A stretch of DNA of 64,000 nt, taken from positions 310,001 to 374,000 of the forward strand of contig JALJCO010009027.1 of NCBI GenBank assembly GCA_023101725.1. The letters run 5' to 3'. This document shows positions 1 through 12,017 of the stretch, one piece after another (the stretch's first letter is position 1; each line of letters starts with the position of its first letter). The notes below the pieces were generated by a model that saw nothing but the letters and a program-made list of their open reading frames with translations, made no database searches and was not told the origin of the DNA. This DNA is from Atherinomorus stipes. Its lineage: Eukaryota; Chordata; Actinopteri; Atheriniformes; Atherinidae. The position numbers were made by a program, and so were the translations under genes.

Positions 1-1661
1 CGCCACGGCAGTATTTCAAGGCACATCATTTGGCACTGAAGCTGGCTATCTAATTTAGGGGAAATGGGCTTCCGCCTGAAAAGCATCCAAATGACAGACA
101 TCCATAATATGTCTGTGTGTGTGTGTGTTTGTGTGTGTGAGTTAATAAAGGGATCATCCAGACCTATGGCTGCAGGCTATTATGTTAATACAATCAGTGG
201 ACAAAAAAGTTCAATCATTTTATCTAAACACACATTTCCTCCTCTCCTCATCATTGTCTTGCTTTTACCCTCGCTCTTTAGTCAGCGACATCATACTCCC
301 AAGATTTATTAGACCCCGTTCAGCGCTCACACAAACCCAACGCCGTTTAACACACACACAGAAGGTCCTCCACCTGAGTCCCAGCTTCTCGCTGCCACTA
401 ATGCCCCCTTTATGCATCGCTTTGCATAATGGCCCCTATCTAACACACACACAGCCATCCCAAAGATGGAAGGCTCACCTCTTGACATCATATTAAAACC
501 GCACACAAAGCACACACACACACCCCTCATCGCTACGAGCACAGCGTTAGCACAAACATGCTGCACACACAAACTGAAAGCCACTTCAGTGAATGGAGTA
601 GCAGCCGTGCCCCCGCCACGGCTCTGATGTGCTCTCACTTCCTGGCTCCCATTCAGAGGCATTAGAGCTGCCTACATTACACAGACATGCTAATGATATC
701 TGGTAATGTGCCACTGCTGCATTGACATGCAGAATGAGTCTGAACTCATACGTATGAGCAAAACAGGAAGGTATTTGGAGTCTTTATGTCGCTTTGATAG
801 CGTGCATCAAATGTGTGATTGTTTGCCTCTTTAGTTTGCAGCATGTGCGTCTGTCAAACCCCTGATTGCTTGTTTATGAACAAATGTGCTTGTCAGTTAT
901 TGCAAATATATCCGCTTCTGTGCGTTCAGGCAGCATCCTCGTGAGTGCATGTTACACCATGTTTGGGTATAATGTGCTACCGGAGAGATGTCCACAGAGT
1001 AAACACCCCATATTTGCTAGTGAAAAAGCCAGAACCCAGATTATAGATAATTGAAGCTTTTGTGTTTTCTGCTTCTCTGTGTGTCTGTCTGCCCCCGCCT
1101 CCCTCCTCCTCTGCCCTCAGGGACGACTTGTTTAAGCCTCTTTGTATTGTCGGAATCTCAAACCGCGTCCACTTTTACACCACTAAATTTAATGTTACAC
1201 TTCAGCTTTCGCTTCACATTAAGTCTTATGTTTTTCACACCAAAACAGGATGATGGGATGTTCCAGGGACAAAAAAAGAATCCTCTTCTTAAGGCATATT
1301 AAAGTGTTTATGGAGGCGTTTGGTGCACCGCTGCAGTACTTAAACACTTAAGAATACAAGCTGACCTGAGGTCTCTTTTATTTTAAAAAAAAAAAGGAAC
1401 AAGAACTGGTTTGAACTCGAGCATTGGAAAACACATGCTGGTATTTAATTCAACTTTATTTTAGGGTGAAAATAGTCTTATAGAACTGAATCTGGACTTG
1501 ATTCTTCAGGGTTTAAATTACAAAGGCTTCAGGAGAGCCTTTTTTTTCCAGGTGTGCACCACAGCTTCCTGCATCACCTGCACATGCATGCATGTCAACA
1601 ACAATCTGACACCACCATATGCAGCTGATAGAATCAAACATCTCAAATAGGGCTAAAAACA
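1..1661. other. Non-coding stretch, probably upstream intron
   Basis: No exon is supported here. The stretch holds an interrupted TG repeat near 113-139, scattered short CA runs (340-530), and otherwise unique-looking AT-rich DNA. Because it lies upstream of a 3' coding exon on the + strand, it is probably intronic to that gene (inference). Open frames in it are short and of low-complexity composition. Confidence 0.5.
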
Positions 1662-2201
1662 TTTAAAGGTACAGTGTGTAAAAGAAAAAAGGTCAATGAC
1701 AGAAAAATTTAATGTATAATGCAAAACTGTTTCTATTGATGTGTAATCGCTTCACTATAATAGCTCTTGTATGTTTATTTTCTCAGAATAAGTCATTTAT
1801 GTCTACTTGCTATGGGTGCACATACATGGAGGCTGTCGTGTTTGTTTCACCAGTTTTTACTACGGTGTCCCTGAATGGACAAAATAATGTGCGTGAAGTA
1901 AGAACCCTCTGAACTTTAAAACTGCTGTACCAGCTTTGTTTAATGGGAGTTAGAAACTGTTTGGGATAAGTAATTCCTTAAAAGACATTAAAAAATAGTT
2001 ACTCATTGTACAGTCAGAGCTTCACCTGAGACCACTGGATCCACTCACAGATGAAAACATATTTATGTCTGGGAGAATTTTGGCCAAAAACAGCCACCAT
2101 ACATTCACAACAATGCTTTTAATATGAAATAAAACATCTTTTCTTTCAAATACCCATCTTTACCACTAGATGTCAGTAATTCTTACATACTGTACCTTTA
2201 A
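1662..2201. mobile_element. MITE-like element, family A copy 1
   Basis: A 540-bp element with inverted ends: it begins TTTAAAGGTACAGTGTGTAA and ends CTTACATACTGTACCTTTAA. A diverged second copy in the same orientation lies at 56137-56668 and shares long blocks, for example the stretch around TACGGTGTCCCTGAATGGAC. It has no coding capacity. Two copies plus matching termini support a non-autonomous DNA transposon; the superfamily is not determined. Confidence 0.75.
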
Positions 2202-2354
2202 GAAAAAAAAAAAATAGATCAAGGATTTTCATAGTTTAATTGGAGCTAACAACATCAGAGCAGCTACACGCTGTTTGTCTTATCATACACAGACCATCAA
2301 GAACAACTTACTTAAAGAAAATGGCTGAATAATGATTAACCAGCTTCAATAAAC

Positions 2355-2645
2355 TACACAGTCGGGGTTGGCGATTTGGCCTATAATTGATATCACAATA
2401 TATTTAAGGTTTCACAATACGTGATACATATGTCTGTCAGCGTTATAGAATCTCTACTAAAATACAGACTAAATGTTGAATTAAGCATTAACAAAACACA
2501 CCGGTAGAGTTATCCAAGTAAACTGTTTATTTAAACAAGTTTATTTAAATTTAAACAAGCAGACTTCCAACAACTTGTGTTGTTTCTTCTTGGCATCCGG
2601 TTTTGAACAATAAATACACGATATATTTAAACATGGCACAGGGCC
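2355..2645. repeat. Diverged interspersed repeat (ATCACAATATA type)
   Basis: The text around GGGGTTGGCGATTTGGCC, followed by ATTGATATCACAATATATT and later ACACGATATATTTAAACATGG, resembles a common fish interspersed repeat rich in 'cacgatata' words. Boundaries are uncertain. No coding capacity is seen. Confidence 0.4.
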
Positions 2646-3407
2646 CGCTGTGTACTGCCGTTTGATATGGAAAGTGACAATTCTTTTCACCAATCAACAG
2701 ATCATTGTTGTCGTCTGTCCACATCCACCCTTTAGGGTTGGATCAGTAAGATTGGAAGAATCTCAAAAAAGTAGGACAGTTCAGATGGATTTCTGGCACC
2801 ATTCCCAGACCTGTTGGTGGAAACCGGGCTACACTTTCCTTCTGTTTCCTTGCTGTTTCACTTTATTATGTTGTTTTTACCCATGGATTGCAACAAGCAC
2901 AAAAAATTTGAAGAAAGGTCAGAAAGCAAATTCAGTGGTCACCTTTTGGGCAGCTCAACATATCCAGCAAATAATTGTGCTGAAACAGCAGATTCTGTAG
3001 TAAATCAGTCTCACTGAACAGAATGAATCACTTGCAACTTAGTTCAGAAACAAACTCGGATCATCATTGAAATAATATGTTTGATAGGACTAAAGTCAGT
3101 TTTGTTTAATAGCCTACAAGTTTTAATAGTTTCTCACAGTAACAAACTTCTACAGAGCCATTAAATGTGTGGATGGCTACATAAATCCAGATATTAGAGT
3201 GCAGCGCTGCCACACATGGATGGACACAGAGCAAATCAGATGTTCTATAATCCAAATAATAAATGAATAAACTATGACAAATACACACTATTCTTTTTAT
3301 TTAGAAACCTTATAGAGAAAGAATGTAACCTGACATATTTAGATTTCTTCTTTATTGTCTCAGGTGTCTTTGTTTACAAGTCAGGTGGGAAAAAAAGTTC
3401 CCACTTT
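2646..3407. other. Non-coding, nothing recognised
   Basis: AT-rich sequence with no exon, repeat pair or RNA gene that I can support. The open frame across 2650-3000 has no recognisable protein features and is treated as chance. Confidence 0.4.
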
Positions 3408-3500
3408 TAATTGAACCTTTATTTAATCAGAAAAAGTCCCATTGAGATTAAAAACCTTGTTCAAGGGAGTCCTGGAAAAGAGGCAGCACTTTTCTCCAGC
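3408..3500. repeat. Short interspersed repeat fragment (AACCTTTATTTAA type)
   Basis: The block containing AACCTTTATTTAATCAG, CCCATTGAGATTAAAAAC and CAAGGGAGTCCTGG matches a motif I know as a recurrent fish interspersed repeat, probably the 3' tail of a retroelement. Only about 90 bp is present. Family assignment is from memory and not verified. Confidence 0.45.
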
Positions 3501-3522
3501 AGAGGGACAAATGTTTTTCTTA

Positions 3523-3738
3523 GACCAGGGGTGCCCAAGTCTGCTCTTCGAGAGCTACGATCCTGCAATACCCCCCTCAACACACCTGAAATGGCTAATT
3601 TCCTCATGGACATGTCATTCAGCTCTGCAGAGGCTGAGAACGAGCCATTCATTTGATTCAGGTGTGTTGGAGAAGGGACGCAACCAAAATGTGCAGGATA
3701 GTAGCTCTTTAGGACTGGACTTGGGCACCCGAGCTATA
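3523..3738. mobile_element. MITE, 'CAGGGGTGCCCAA' family copy 1
   Basis: This element of about 215 bp starts CCAGGGGTGCCCAAGTC and ends with the inverted counterpart GGACTTGGGCACCCGAGC. Internal words such as CAACACACCTGAA and CAGGTGTGTTGGAG are also inversely related, so the element is nearly palindromic. It is similar in design to the copy at 4437-4623. Non-autonomous DNA transposon is the likeliest class. Confidence 0.65.
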
Positions 3739-4436
3739 GACTGTTTGGTAGCATAGAGTTTAATCCATTTCCAGAAAATGGAGAATGGCAGACATCTGAA
3801 AAAAGCTAAAAAAAAAAAAAAAATGGCAATAAAGAAGAACTGCAATTTGAATCCAATTAACACCCAAAAATTTATTTTATAATCAGGAGAAAAGCATATC
3901 GTCCCAGCCCTAATGGGATGTTTTGTGTTTATCAAGATGTAATAAACCCAAACTTTTAAGGAGCGCTCATATGGTCTGGACATCCCTCCCGTTGCCATAA
4001 TGCTGTTGTTATTGACTATTTATTCTTTATTTTTTTGCGTCATCTCAGTTTCTACAGCCGAGACACACCAAGTCCAAAAATATGTCCAAAATACTTATGA
4101 TTTTCTTATTTCTTAGTCATCTTTTCCAGTTCTCTTTTTTTACTTAGTCATGGTTCCGTTAGCATTAAGAGCTACATCTGTTTCCAGGGCAAGGCAGGAC
4201 AGGTGTGTTAGCTTCTTACACAGGTTATAAGAAGAGGTCTTCTCAGAAGAGATGAGTCTACAAGAGATCATTGAAAGTAGAGGACACTGCTGCCGTGGCA
4301 TTTGGTGGCTAGCTCCATTGTGAAACCACGAATGGGATCAGTCTGGACTGATCCTACCTAAAGACAGACAGACAAAGCTTTAGAGAGAAGTACAGTGATT
4401 AAGAAATAACACGAGAACAAGCTTTTCATCTTTTAC

Positions 4437-4623
4437 ATCAGGGGTGTCCAGCTCCAGTCCTCGAGGGCCACAATCCTGCAGGTTTTCCATGTCTCCCTTC
4501 TCCAAAACACACCTGACTCAAGTTCAAAGGCTTTTAGATTCATTTAATTTGGGTCAGCTGTGCTGGTGCAAGGAGGCGTGGAAAACCGTCAGGACCCTGG
4601 ACCAACTTTGGACACCACTGATT
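4437..4623. mobile_element. MITE, 'CAGGGGTGTCCA' family copy 2
   Basis: It starts ATCAGGGGTGTCCAGCTCCA and ends near ACTTTGGACACCACTGAT. It shares the internal CCTGCAGGTTTTCCATG and CAAAACACACCTGACTCAA words typical of this fish repeat. It is related to the element at 3523-3738 but clearly diverged. No coding capacity. Confidence 0.6.
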
Positions 4624-5062
4624 TAGATGTTTCTCTGCTCCAACACACCTCATTCAGAGGAGGACCAAACCTGCAGGTAAACATTAGTGACTTTCGTTTG
4701 CTGAGGGTAGTCTGTGTGGTTCACTGAGAGGTGGAGTCGTGGACGTATTTGGGGGTTTAATTAAACATCAGATGCACCACTGTGCTCTGGACCATCTCCA
4801 GCATAAGTTAAGAAGAGATGAGTGACCAGCGAGCCTGACATGACCTGATGTGTCTTACTTTATGTTCTAAAGTGCAACGCAACATGACGGAGGACAGGTG
4901 CAGCTAAGCCAGAGAAGGTTAAGTGGTCATCAGTCATGACGCCGAGCTAAGCTGGGTTTATCTGGCTAAGCACATGCATGCTTTTAATGAATCACTTCCT
5001 GGAGTATGGTGAAGTGCATATGGACGATTTTCTCAGAAAAAAAGTAAATTTTATCCGATGAT
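4624..5062. other. Non-coding, nothing recognised
   Basis: No gene or repeat that I can support; presumed intronic to the + strand gene. Confidence 0.35.
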
Positions 5063-5872
5063 GTGTTTAAACCAGGGTGTCAACACACAAGGCCTGGGGG
5101 CAAAACGCCCAGAGGGTCCTGTCTGTCCCGCGAAGTGAATTATTAAATAATAAAACAATTAAACAAACTATAGTTTCTAACTGGTCCACCAGAGCTTGGA
5201 ATCTTTTCAAGTGTCTAATGTTACTTTAGAGACCTGATCTCAGTTTATATTATGAAGTCAGGCTCACTTCACACGTGGAAATCTTATTTCTCTTGAAAGT
5301 CCCCATTTATCATGTGAAATACTGTATTTTTTTTACTTCCAAATACCTGTGATTCGATATTACAGTAAGTGATTTTGTAGATCCATTGTGTTCTGTGAGT
5401 TACAATAAACATGTAGTGTCATATTTGAATGAGTCGATAATAATGATAATGATAAAAGTAAAAATGTATTCAAACTATTCCATATTTGGGAAATTTTAAG
5501 TGAAAATAAATTTTATAAAATCATATTTGAGTTTATATTAAAAATTTATATAAATATTTTGTCAAGATATATATTAAAATATTAACTGAAATTAATACCT
5601 AAAATTAGAAATATATATATAATCAAATGAGTCAAAATATTGTTGAAACCACTGATGTGCCTCAATAAATTTCATTTTCATTTTTTTCTAAAAGGAAAGT
5701 TCATTACATATAAACATCTTAAAGATATGCTAAAATAAAGAGAAATATTTGCAGTTTTTGTTATTTATTGGTTATTTTGTGTTAATTTTCCTGTTCTGGC
5801 CCTCTAAAATTAAATTGTGCCAGATGTGGCTCCTGAACTAAAATGAGTTTGACACCTCTGGTTTAAACACAC
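5063..5872. mobile_element. Terminal-inverted-repeat element, about 810 bp
   Basis: It begins GTGTTTAAACCAGGGTGTCA and ends TGACACCTCTGGTTTAAACA, so the termini are inverted copies. The interior is very AT-rich (5440-5780) and lacks coding capacity. The phrase TGAGTTTGACACCTCTGG is one I recognise from a widespread fish DNA-transposon family. It sits just upstream of the coding exon at 6046. Confidence 0.65.
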
Positions 5873-6045
5873 ATTAAACATGTTTATCAGAAGGTGGTTT
5901 ATGTTGCCATGCATTCTTTAAAATCTTTATTTAGTGACTTATAATGCCGTCTCAGGCCATGTGGTGTTTGAAGGACTAAAATCTGTTTTTGAATCTTGGA
6001 CCTTTTCATTCAAATATTGACATTACTCCCCCTGTTTCTTCCCAG

Positions 6046-6122
6046 ATGGCACCCAGAGGAGCCGACTCCCGACCCGAGCACCCGTATGAAGACATAGACC
6101 GACATTACCCCTCCCACCCCAG
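6046..6122 (+). CDS. Penultimate coding exon of an unidentified gene (C-terminal tail part 1)
   Basis: A 77-nt exon after a strong acceptor (pyrimidine tract, then TTCTTCCCAG at 6036-6045) and before donor AG|GTGAGA. In phase 0 it encodes 25 residues beginning MAPRGADSRPEHPYED, rich in His, Pro, Tyr and Arg, plus two bases of a split Arg codon. The exon at 25077 completes that codon and continues the same kind of sequence (DRHYPSHP then RRDPYDYPTHSRP), which is the main evidence that the exon is real. The ATG at its first base follows directly on an acceptor, so it is more likely an internal Met than a start. I do not recognise the protein. The upstream exons are outside the window. Confidence 0.7.
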
Positions 6123-8837
6123 GTGAGATGGATGCATATGTGTGCATACATGGGTTCTTGAAGGGAAAGTGAGGGGATGACTCCTTGCCACTCCCTCCTT
6201 TTGTGTCTCCCCCCACTGCACACACAGACACACAAGCCGCAGAGACTAATCCTCTTTGGAGCTTATAATTAAATCTGGAGTGTTTGCCTTGGGAGTGTCT
6301 ACTCATCCCAGGAATGGGACTGATCAGCTCTGCAGAGAGCAGGGTGCAGGAGGCTCTCACACACACACACACATGCACAGAGGATGGTTTGCTAGAATGA
6401 AGGGTGCATAACCTCCATGGGTTTAATGGAACTGTGCATTTCCTTTGTTTGTTTAACCGTTCTCTTGTCATATTATATCGCACACGTGCATGTGTCCAAC
6501 CTTGACAGAGAATTCCTGGTCCTCTGCCTGTAAGCGTGCGCATGCACATGCTGAACAAACTGCATCTTCACGGCCCGGCAGCTAAGTGGAGCGTGGAGTG
6601 GCGTGGTGCGAGGAAAGCGAGAGGAGGAGGAGAATGAGGAAAAGAGGGGACACCGGGATGGAGAGGAGGAGAGTGAGGAAAAAGAGAACAGTCATTTCAC
6701 GGGTTATTGCCCCTCCTGATATGACAGGCACCAGGGAGCGCAGACATCAACCCTGACTCCCGGGGGGGATGAGAAACAGTGAGAATGTAGAAGGGAGAAG
6801 CAAAAAGGAGGAAGGACTTGACCAAGCAGCAGAGGGACAGATTAGTCAACTGTTACCATGGAGACAAGCCTAAATGGAGACAGACAGGCTGAGGGAGATG
6901 TTGGTGAACTTTGACTCCAGTAAACCTCTAGCGTCTTGCAAACTGCTGTTTCAGTTTTGACTTGACAAATTTGATTGTTTCAATATGCAGAATTGTTTCT
7001 TTTTAATAATTTTGTCGATATATACTCAAATATAAGTCATTACAAATACTATACATGACATGTTCAGATATATTTTTCTGCCTTTTTTAAATTTAATTTA
7101 ATGCCTTTTGTGACTAATCAAGTAATTTGGGAAAAATCGGGCATTTTTGTCTGATAATATGTCCACAACATTAAAAAGTAATCAGTAGATTATTAGGATT
7201 AGATTTGGAGATAACACATCAGGTTTAAATGATGTTAATTTGCCCAAAACCCAGAGGATGCCATCTACTTGAAATGCATATTTTTCTGGGGACATTTGCC
7301 TCAACAGGGAAGCACAAGCAAGAGCAACAAAAGACAAAGAAGAAGCGCCCGACAGAGTTTGAACTCTATTCAGACTTGCATGTTCGTGTTCTCGTTTCTG
7401 ATGTTAAAGATAAATCAGAACTTGTCAGTCCCTCCAAACTCCTCTGACTCTGGTTGGCATGAGCACACAGGCAAGAAGAGGATGGGATTCAAGTATATTC
7501 TAGGAATGTTTTCCTTTTTTTTTTATATACGGAGAGGCGCAAAAACAGGAGAAGAGGAGAGAGCGAGCAGACACAGCAGAGAAATTGAATGCATTTTTCA
7601 AAGTGGAGCTGAACTTTGTGCAAAATCCCCCCGGGGGACGCCATTATTGAAAGCCATTTCCTCTCAAAATGAGTGCGGCTCCACCATTGGCCTGGCTCTC
7701 ATTAGCATACATTTGGCCTGCCTTTGTGTGGAGCCGGCTGGGGCTGCAGCTGGAAGGGTGGAAGTGAAGGAGGCGAGCGCGTGCGCTAAGCGCGAGCGCA
7801 TGCATAGAACAGGAGATGCAATAAGGCATCTCACAGATGGGAGCATATGGAGGGAGGTGGAGAGTGTAGAAGAGGTACGCGTCGCAAACACAGGCAGGAA
7901 ATTGAGGCAGAATAAAGGTGTCCTGGCAGATATTTAAATGTTTTACTTCCACTATTGTGCTGCTAATTGCCAATATGCCGTTATAGTGTTTCTAATGAGA
8001 ACAGTTAGCATAAAAACTAACGTTTTGCAAACTGATTTAGAAAGCTGCAGCTGCATTATTTTGTTTGGTTTTTTTGGGGGGGGGGTTGCACAATGGAAGC
8101 AGAGATGAGGTAGAAAAGGCCAGCTTTATGCACGTTGAGTGATTGTCTCATGAGTTGACATGATTGTCCATCTCTAGGATGATGCTTTTGTTTTAAAAAT
8201 GTATTCATTCCTTCCTGTTCAAGGGCTTCGATTGCTTTCCACTTGTCCTAATTTTGGGTTATTTCTTAGTTTGTGCACTTGTGTTAAAACAAATCCAGCC
8301 AATCATCAAATTTTAAGGTCCTTTTTTGTTATCTGCAGGGTAATTAGTGTTAATCTTAGTTAGATAGCAGACTGAGGCTCTCTATGGTTTCTTATTTCTG
8401 TTTAGAAAAAGGCCCAGATGCAGTACAGCGCCTTTTATCTTGTTCTTGAAAAATGTTGAACCAGTTGTTTCTTTTTGATATTCAGACCCCCAAAAGTTTC
8501 AAATAGAATATCATCCATTTGCGTGACCTTTTTGTTTTATGAGGATATTGTAGATGCTCTACATTAGTTCAGCCTGGACATTCCTACATCTCAATTCGAG
8601 AGGTCCTAATGTGGATGCCAAAGTGAAAGGTTTGCTTGGATATCAGCCTGAAATAAAGTGCTGAAGGCTGCAGAGCAACAGCTCAAGTCTGGGAGAGAAG
8701 ATTTGGAAGGAAACTGGAAGTGGCAGCATCAAGAGGTTTGCCCCCGGGGAGGGGGATAGTGCTATTTTGGCTCTTACCTCACTCTCCACCGGCCATTAAC
8801 GCAGGGCTGCACCTCCGGAGAGGCTCCACGCTTTGGG

Positions 8838-8840
<3 letters not shown>
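6123..8840 (+). other. 5' part of the 18.95-kb intron
   Basis: The intron begins GTGAGATGGATG and ends at 25076 with TTTTTATCTTTCAG. This first part holds a purine-rich + strand (6590-6920, GGAGGAGGAG runs), a G homopolymer at about 8078-8086, and a GC-richer block at 7620-7800 of unknown role. No internal exon that keeps phase could be supported. Confidence 0.55.

Positions 8841-8880
<40 letters not shown>
8841..8880. repeat. (CA)20 microsatellite
   Basis: An uninterrupted run of twenty CA dinucleotides within the long intron, likely length-polymorphic. Open frames through it read as Thr-His repeats and are not genes. Confidence 0.97.
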
Positions 8881-8881
<1 letters not shown>

Positions 8882-10727
8882 GGCCATATGGAGAATATTA
8901 ACATCATTACCAATTCAAAGCACAGGCAGGTCATGGGCGCAGCGACCTAGCCCCTGGTTATCCAATCAGAGCAACCCCTGACCCATTCCCCTAAGGTGAT
9001 TGGATTAGCGGGGCAGGTTGGCTCGGCAACATCGCTGGCCGGGGATGATAATTGGCTGATTAATCTGCAGCTGATGGCCGTTGAGTTAAATAGTGCAGAA
9101 CTTCGGTCGGGGGGGGGGGGCGTCGTGAAGGGTCTCGTCGCATCTGAACAATGGAAAGGACACAAGTTATGTGTGTTTACTTCTCCAGTCACCTCAGAGC
9201 ACAAATCTACCATCAAACACTTCCTGCAAGAGAGTTTCAGTCGTCAGGAGCTCATTTTTGTGAGAGAAAACCATGACGGTCCAGGATGTAGAAAAAAGCG
9301 TCCTTAAAGGACTCTAAATTGATCTTTGTGACGTGAACAGTCATTTGGTTTCCTCCACCACATCTCAGCACATGAACCTTTCACCCAGGCTCCATCAGCT
9401 CAGGAACTAATTGGAAACACCTAGAAACACGGAATAAAGATGAGATGGCTCCCTCACCTTGAAAGGAACAAGCTGATTAGAATAAACAGAGTTTGTTTTT
9501 ATTTTTCTGTCCAGACTTTCATCCCTGCCTCGCACTGCGAGAGCGCTCCAGTTATTGCAAAGGTCTGTTATCATTTCAGCTCTGTAATACTGTTTGGACT
9601 GCAGTTTGGAGCTTGTGATGAATTCATACGGCTTTTTCAGGGTCAGCAGAGAAATCATATTGTTGCTTTATTAAAGTCGAGTCGTTTTTCTGGCAGCTTC
9701 ATATGTGAGCAGCCGTCTCCCGGACACGGCTGTCCAGCTGCCGAATGACTCACTTCAAACTCGTCCAACTCAGTTAAAGTTATTGTCTCTGCAAGTCATT
9801 TCATTTCTCCAGAGCTCAGAGCGGCGTTGCAATACGCCAGGATCCTCAATGATTGGTTTAAAAGTTTATTTAACCCTGGTTATTGCTAAATAATAACAAT
9901 AAATGAGTGATTTCATGCGAAGTACCTTGACCCTGTTGGGTTATTTTAAAGGAGAGGGGCCCCTTGGAGTGTAGAGGCAGCAATGTTTGCCCAGCTAACA
10001 CTGTTTGTGCTCAGACATAGAGCAACGTAATAGAATCAGCAGTAGGAAATGAAAGGGCTTTAACCAGCTCTGCCGCATGCACAGCTGAGGCACCGGTGGC
10101 TCTACCTGTTTACAATAACTGCTTTTCCCAGCTTTTTCAGATTCCATCAATCCTTTTGTCTGCATTCCTCTGTCACTTCTGTTTATATCTCTCTTAGTCT
10201 CTTTGTATCTCCATCTCTCCCACCGTCTCTCAGGTCTGTGTACAGGAAAATGAAATCAGCGTGTTATAAATAAAACAAAAGATATACACTTTGAGGCCTC
10301 GGCGCTCCCTCTGAGCTCAAGCAGAAATACAAAGAATGTCATGTAAAAGTCGGCATGACAGTCCACAAATACGAAGGAACGGGCAGAAGTCTGAGACGCG
10401 GGAGTCACCGTGAATTCAGATGCTCTCTTCTTTGCCTGCAATGAAACAGAAAAGCCGTGCAGTGAACTTATTCTGAACCGTGAGGAAAAAAGTTTTGCTT
10501 TTAGTGGGAAAAAAAAAAAACATCTGTTTCCATCATCAGCTCTTACTCAACTGTTTTTCCCCTGGCACGTCTCTATTACATGGTTGCTTTCCTTCTTGCA
10601 GGATTGTCCAAAAAGTAACTCTGACCTCTGACTTCTTCACTAATCGCAGCTTCTACTTTTCCCAGTTGTTGCTCTGGAGCTGCAACACCTACGTGTTCTG
10701 GAAGTCTTCAAAATAAGGATGTGGAGT
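8881..10727. other. Intronic, nothing recognised
   Basis: Unique-looking sequence with a G run at about 9111-9120 and no supported exon or repeat. Open frames in this span lack domains and splice support. Confidence 0.4.
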
Positions 10728-12010
10728 TGCAAGAAAAAGCATGCGAACCCTTTGGAATTGGCTGGATTTCTGCATAAATGCGATCTGAGCATCATTTAAG
10801 TCACAACAAAAGTCAAACAATTCTATTCTTTAATATTTTTATTGAACATGATGTGTAAATATTCCCAGTACAAGGTGGAAAAGTATGTGAAGGCCAAGAG
10901 CTTCCCTCTAAAAAAAAAAAAACACCAGCTTTTCTAAAGAAGCATTACCTGATGGGAACCATGCCTCGCACAGGAGCTCTCTGATGACCTGAGATCAGGA
11001 TATGTTGACTTACATGCAACTGGGAAAGCTTCCAAAAGCATCTCTAAAAGTTTTGATGTCCATCAGACAGATTGTCCATTATGGAGACAGTTCAGCACTG
11101 GTGCTCCTGTTGCTTTACTCCTGTAAAAATGGCTGCTGGAGCACAGCGCAGAATACGCAATGAGGTGAAGGAGAATGTCAGCTGAAGGCTTGCAGAAATA
11201 TCTCAAACGTGCAAACATCTCTGTTAAGAAGTAAACAATAAATAAAACATGAAACAAGAGTAGAGGTCATGGGGGGACACCACAGAGGAAACCACTGCTG
11301 CATGTTTGAAGTTTGCAAAAGAGGACCTAGATGTTCCACAGCGCTGCTGGTAAAAGATGAAACCAAAGCCGAGTTGTTTGGAAGGAGCACGCAGCGATAT
11401 GTGTGGAGGAAAGATGGTGCAGCACACCAACAGCAAGACCTCGTTCCAGCTGGGAGGCATGGTGGAGGGGACATCATGGTTTGGGGCAGCTTTGCTGTTG
11501 CACAGCCTGGATGGGTTGTTATTGACAGGAAAATGAAGTCCCATGTTTATCAGGACATTTTTCAAGAAAACTGAAGACAATCTGTCTGCTGATTGAAGCT
11601 AAAGAGGATTCACTGCAAAAACTCAAATCTTAGCAAGTATACTTTTCTAATTTCTAGTCAAAATAGCTGATCACACAAAATAAGACAAAATTACTTAAAG
11701 AGAAACATTTCAGTAAGATATAAGATCCTGTTTTCAGGCAATGCATCTTATCTGAAGAAATCTTATCAAGAACATTTCGCTTATGCCATTCGCAGAATTT
11801 TTTTTGCTTATTACAGGAAAAAAAAAAAAAAATCTTGGCCACTCTTAAAATAAGTAAAAGAAAAAAAATTGAGATTTGAGTTTTTGCAGTGTGAGTGATG
11901 CAACAAGACAACGACCCTGAGCAAAGAAGAAAATAAATAACAGAATAAAATGTGCCTTCTGCAGTGGCCGGGTCAGAGTCCTGACCTCGAACTAATAGAG
12001 ATGCTGTCAT
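10728..12010 (+). pseudogene. Decayed Tc1-like transposon with broken transposase
   Basis: A relic of a Tc1/mariner-superfamily element. The 5' region has the familiar text GTGGAAAAGTATGTGAAGG. At 11269-11574 a readable block contains KDETKAELFG, RYVWRKDG, HGGGDIMVWGSFA and VYQDIFQEN, the first-Asp and central part of a DDE transposase. The second Asp is seen as MQQDNDP (Asp codon 11907) and the third acidic residue as QSPDLELIEML (Glu codon 11998) in a different frame. A 281-bp MITE at 11611-11891 splits the gene between these blocks, and a retroelement tail follows from about 12018. Stops and frame changes mean no active enzyme. Confidence 0.85.
11611..11891. mobile_element. MITE with CACTGCAAAAACTC ends, copy 1
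   Basis: It starts CACTGCAAAAACTCAAATCT and ends GATTTGAGTTTTTGCAGTG, clean inverted termini of about 18 bp. It lies inside the transposase of the Tc1-like element, whose coding blocks resume immediately after it. A reverse-oriented relative is at 53436-53668. CACTG...CAGTG ends would suit a CACTA-like element, but no clear target duplication is visible. Confidence 0.8.
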
Positions 12011-12017
12011 AAACAGC

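Noticed and set aside
6010..6558. Long minus-strand open frame opposite the 6046 exon
   Set aside because: It is the complement of the real exon plus CA-rich intron sequence; no domain, splice support or plausible composition.
7269..7937. 222-residue open frame in the intron
   Set aside because: Low-complexity Lys/Arg/Glu content from purine-rich DNA, no domain and no splice evidence.
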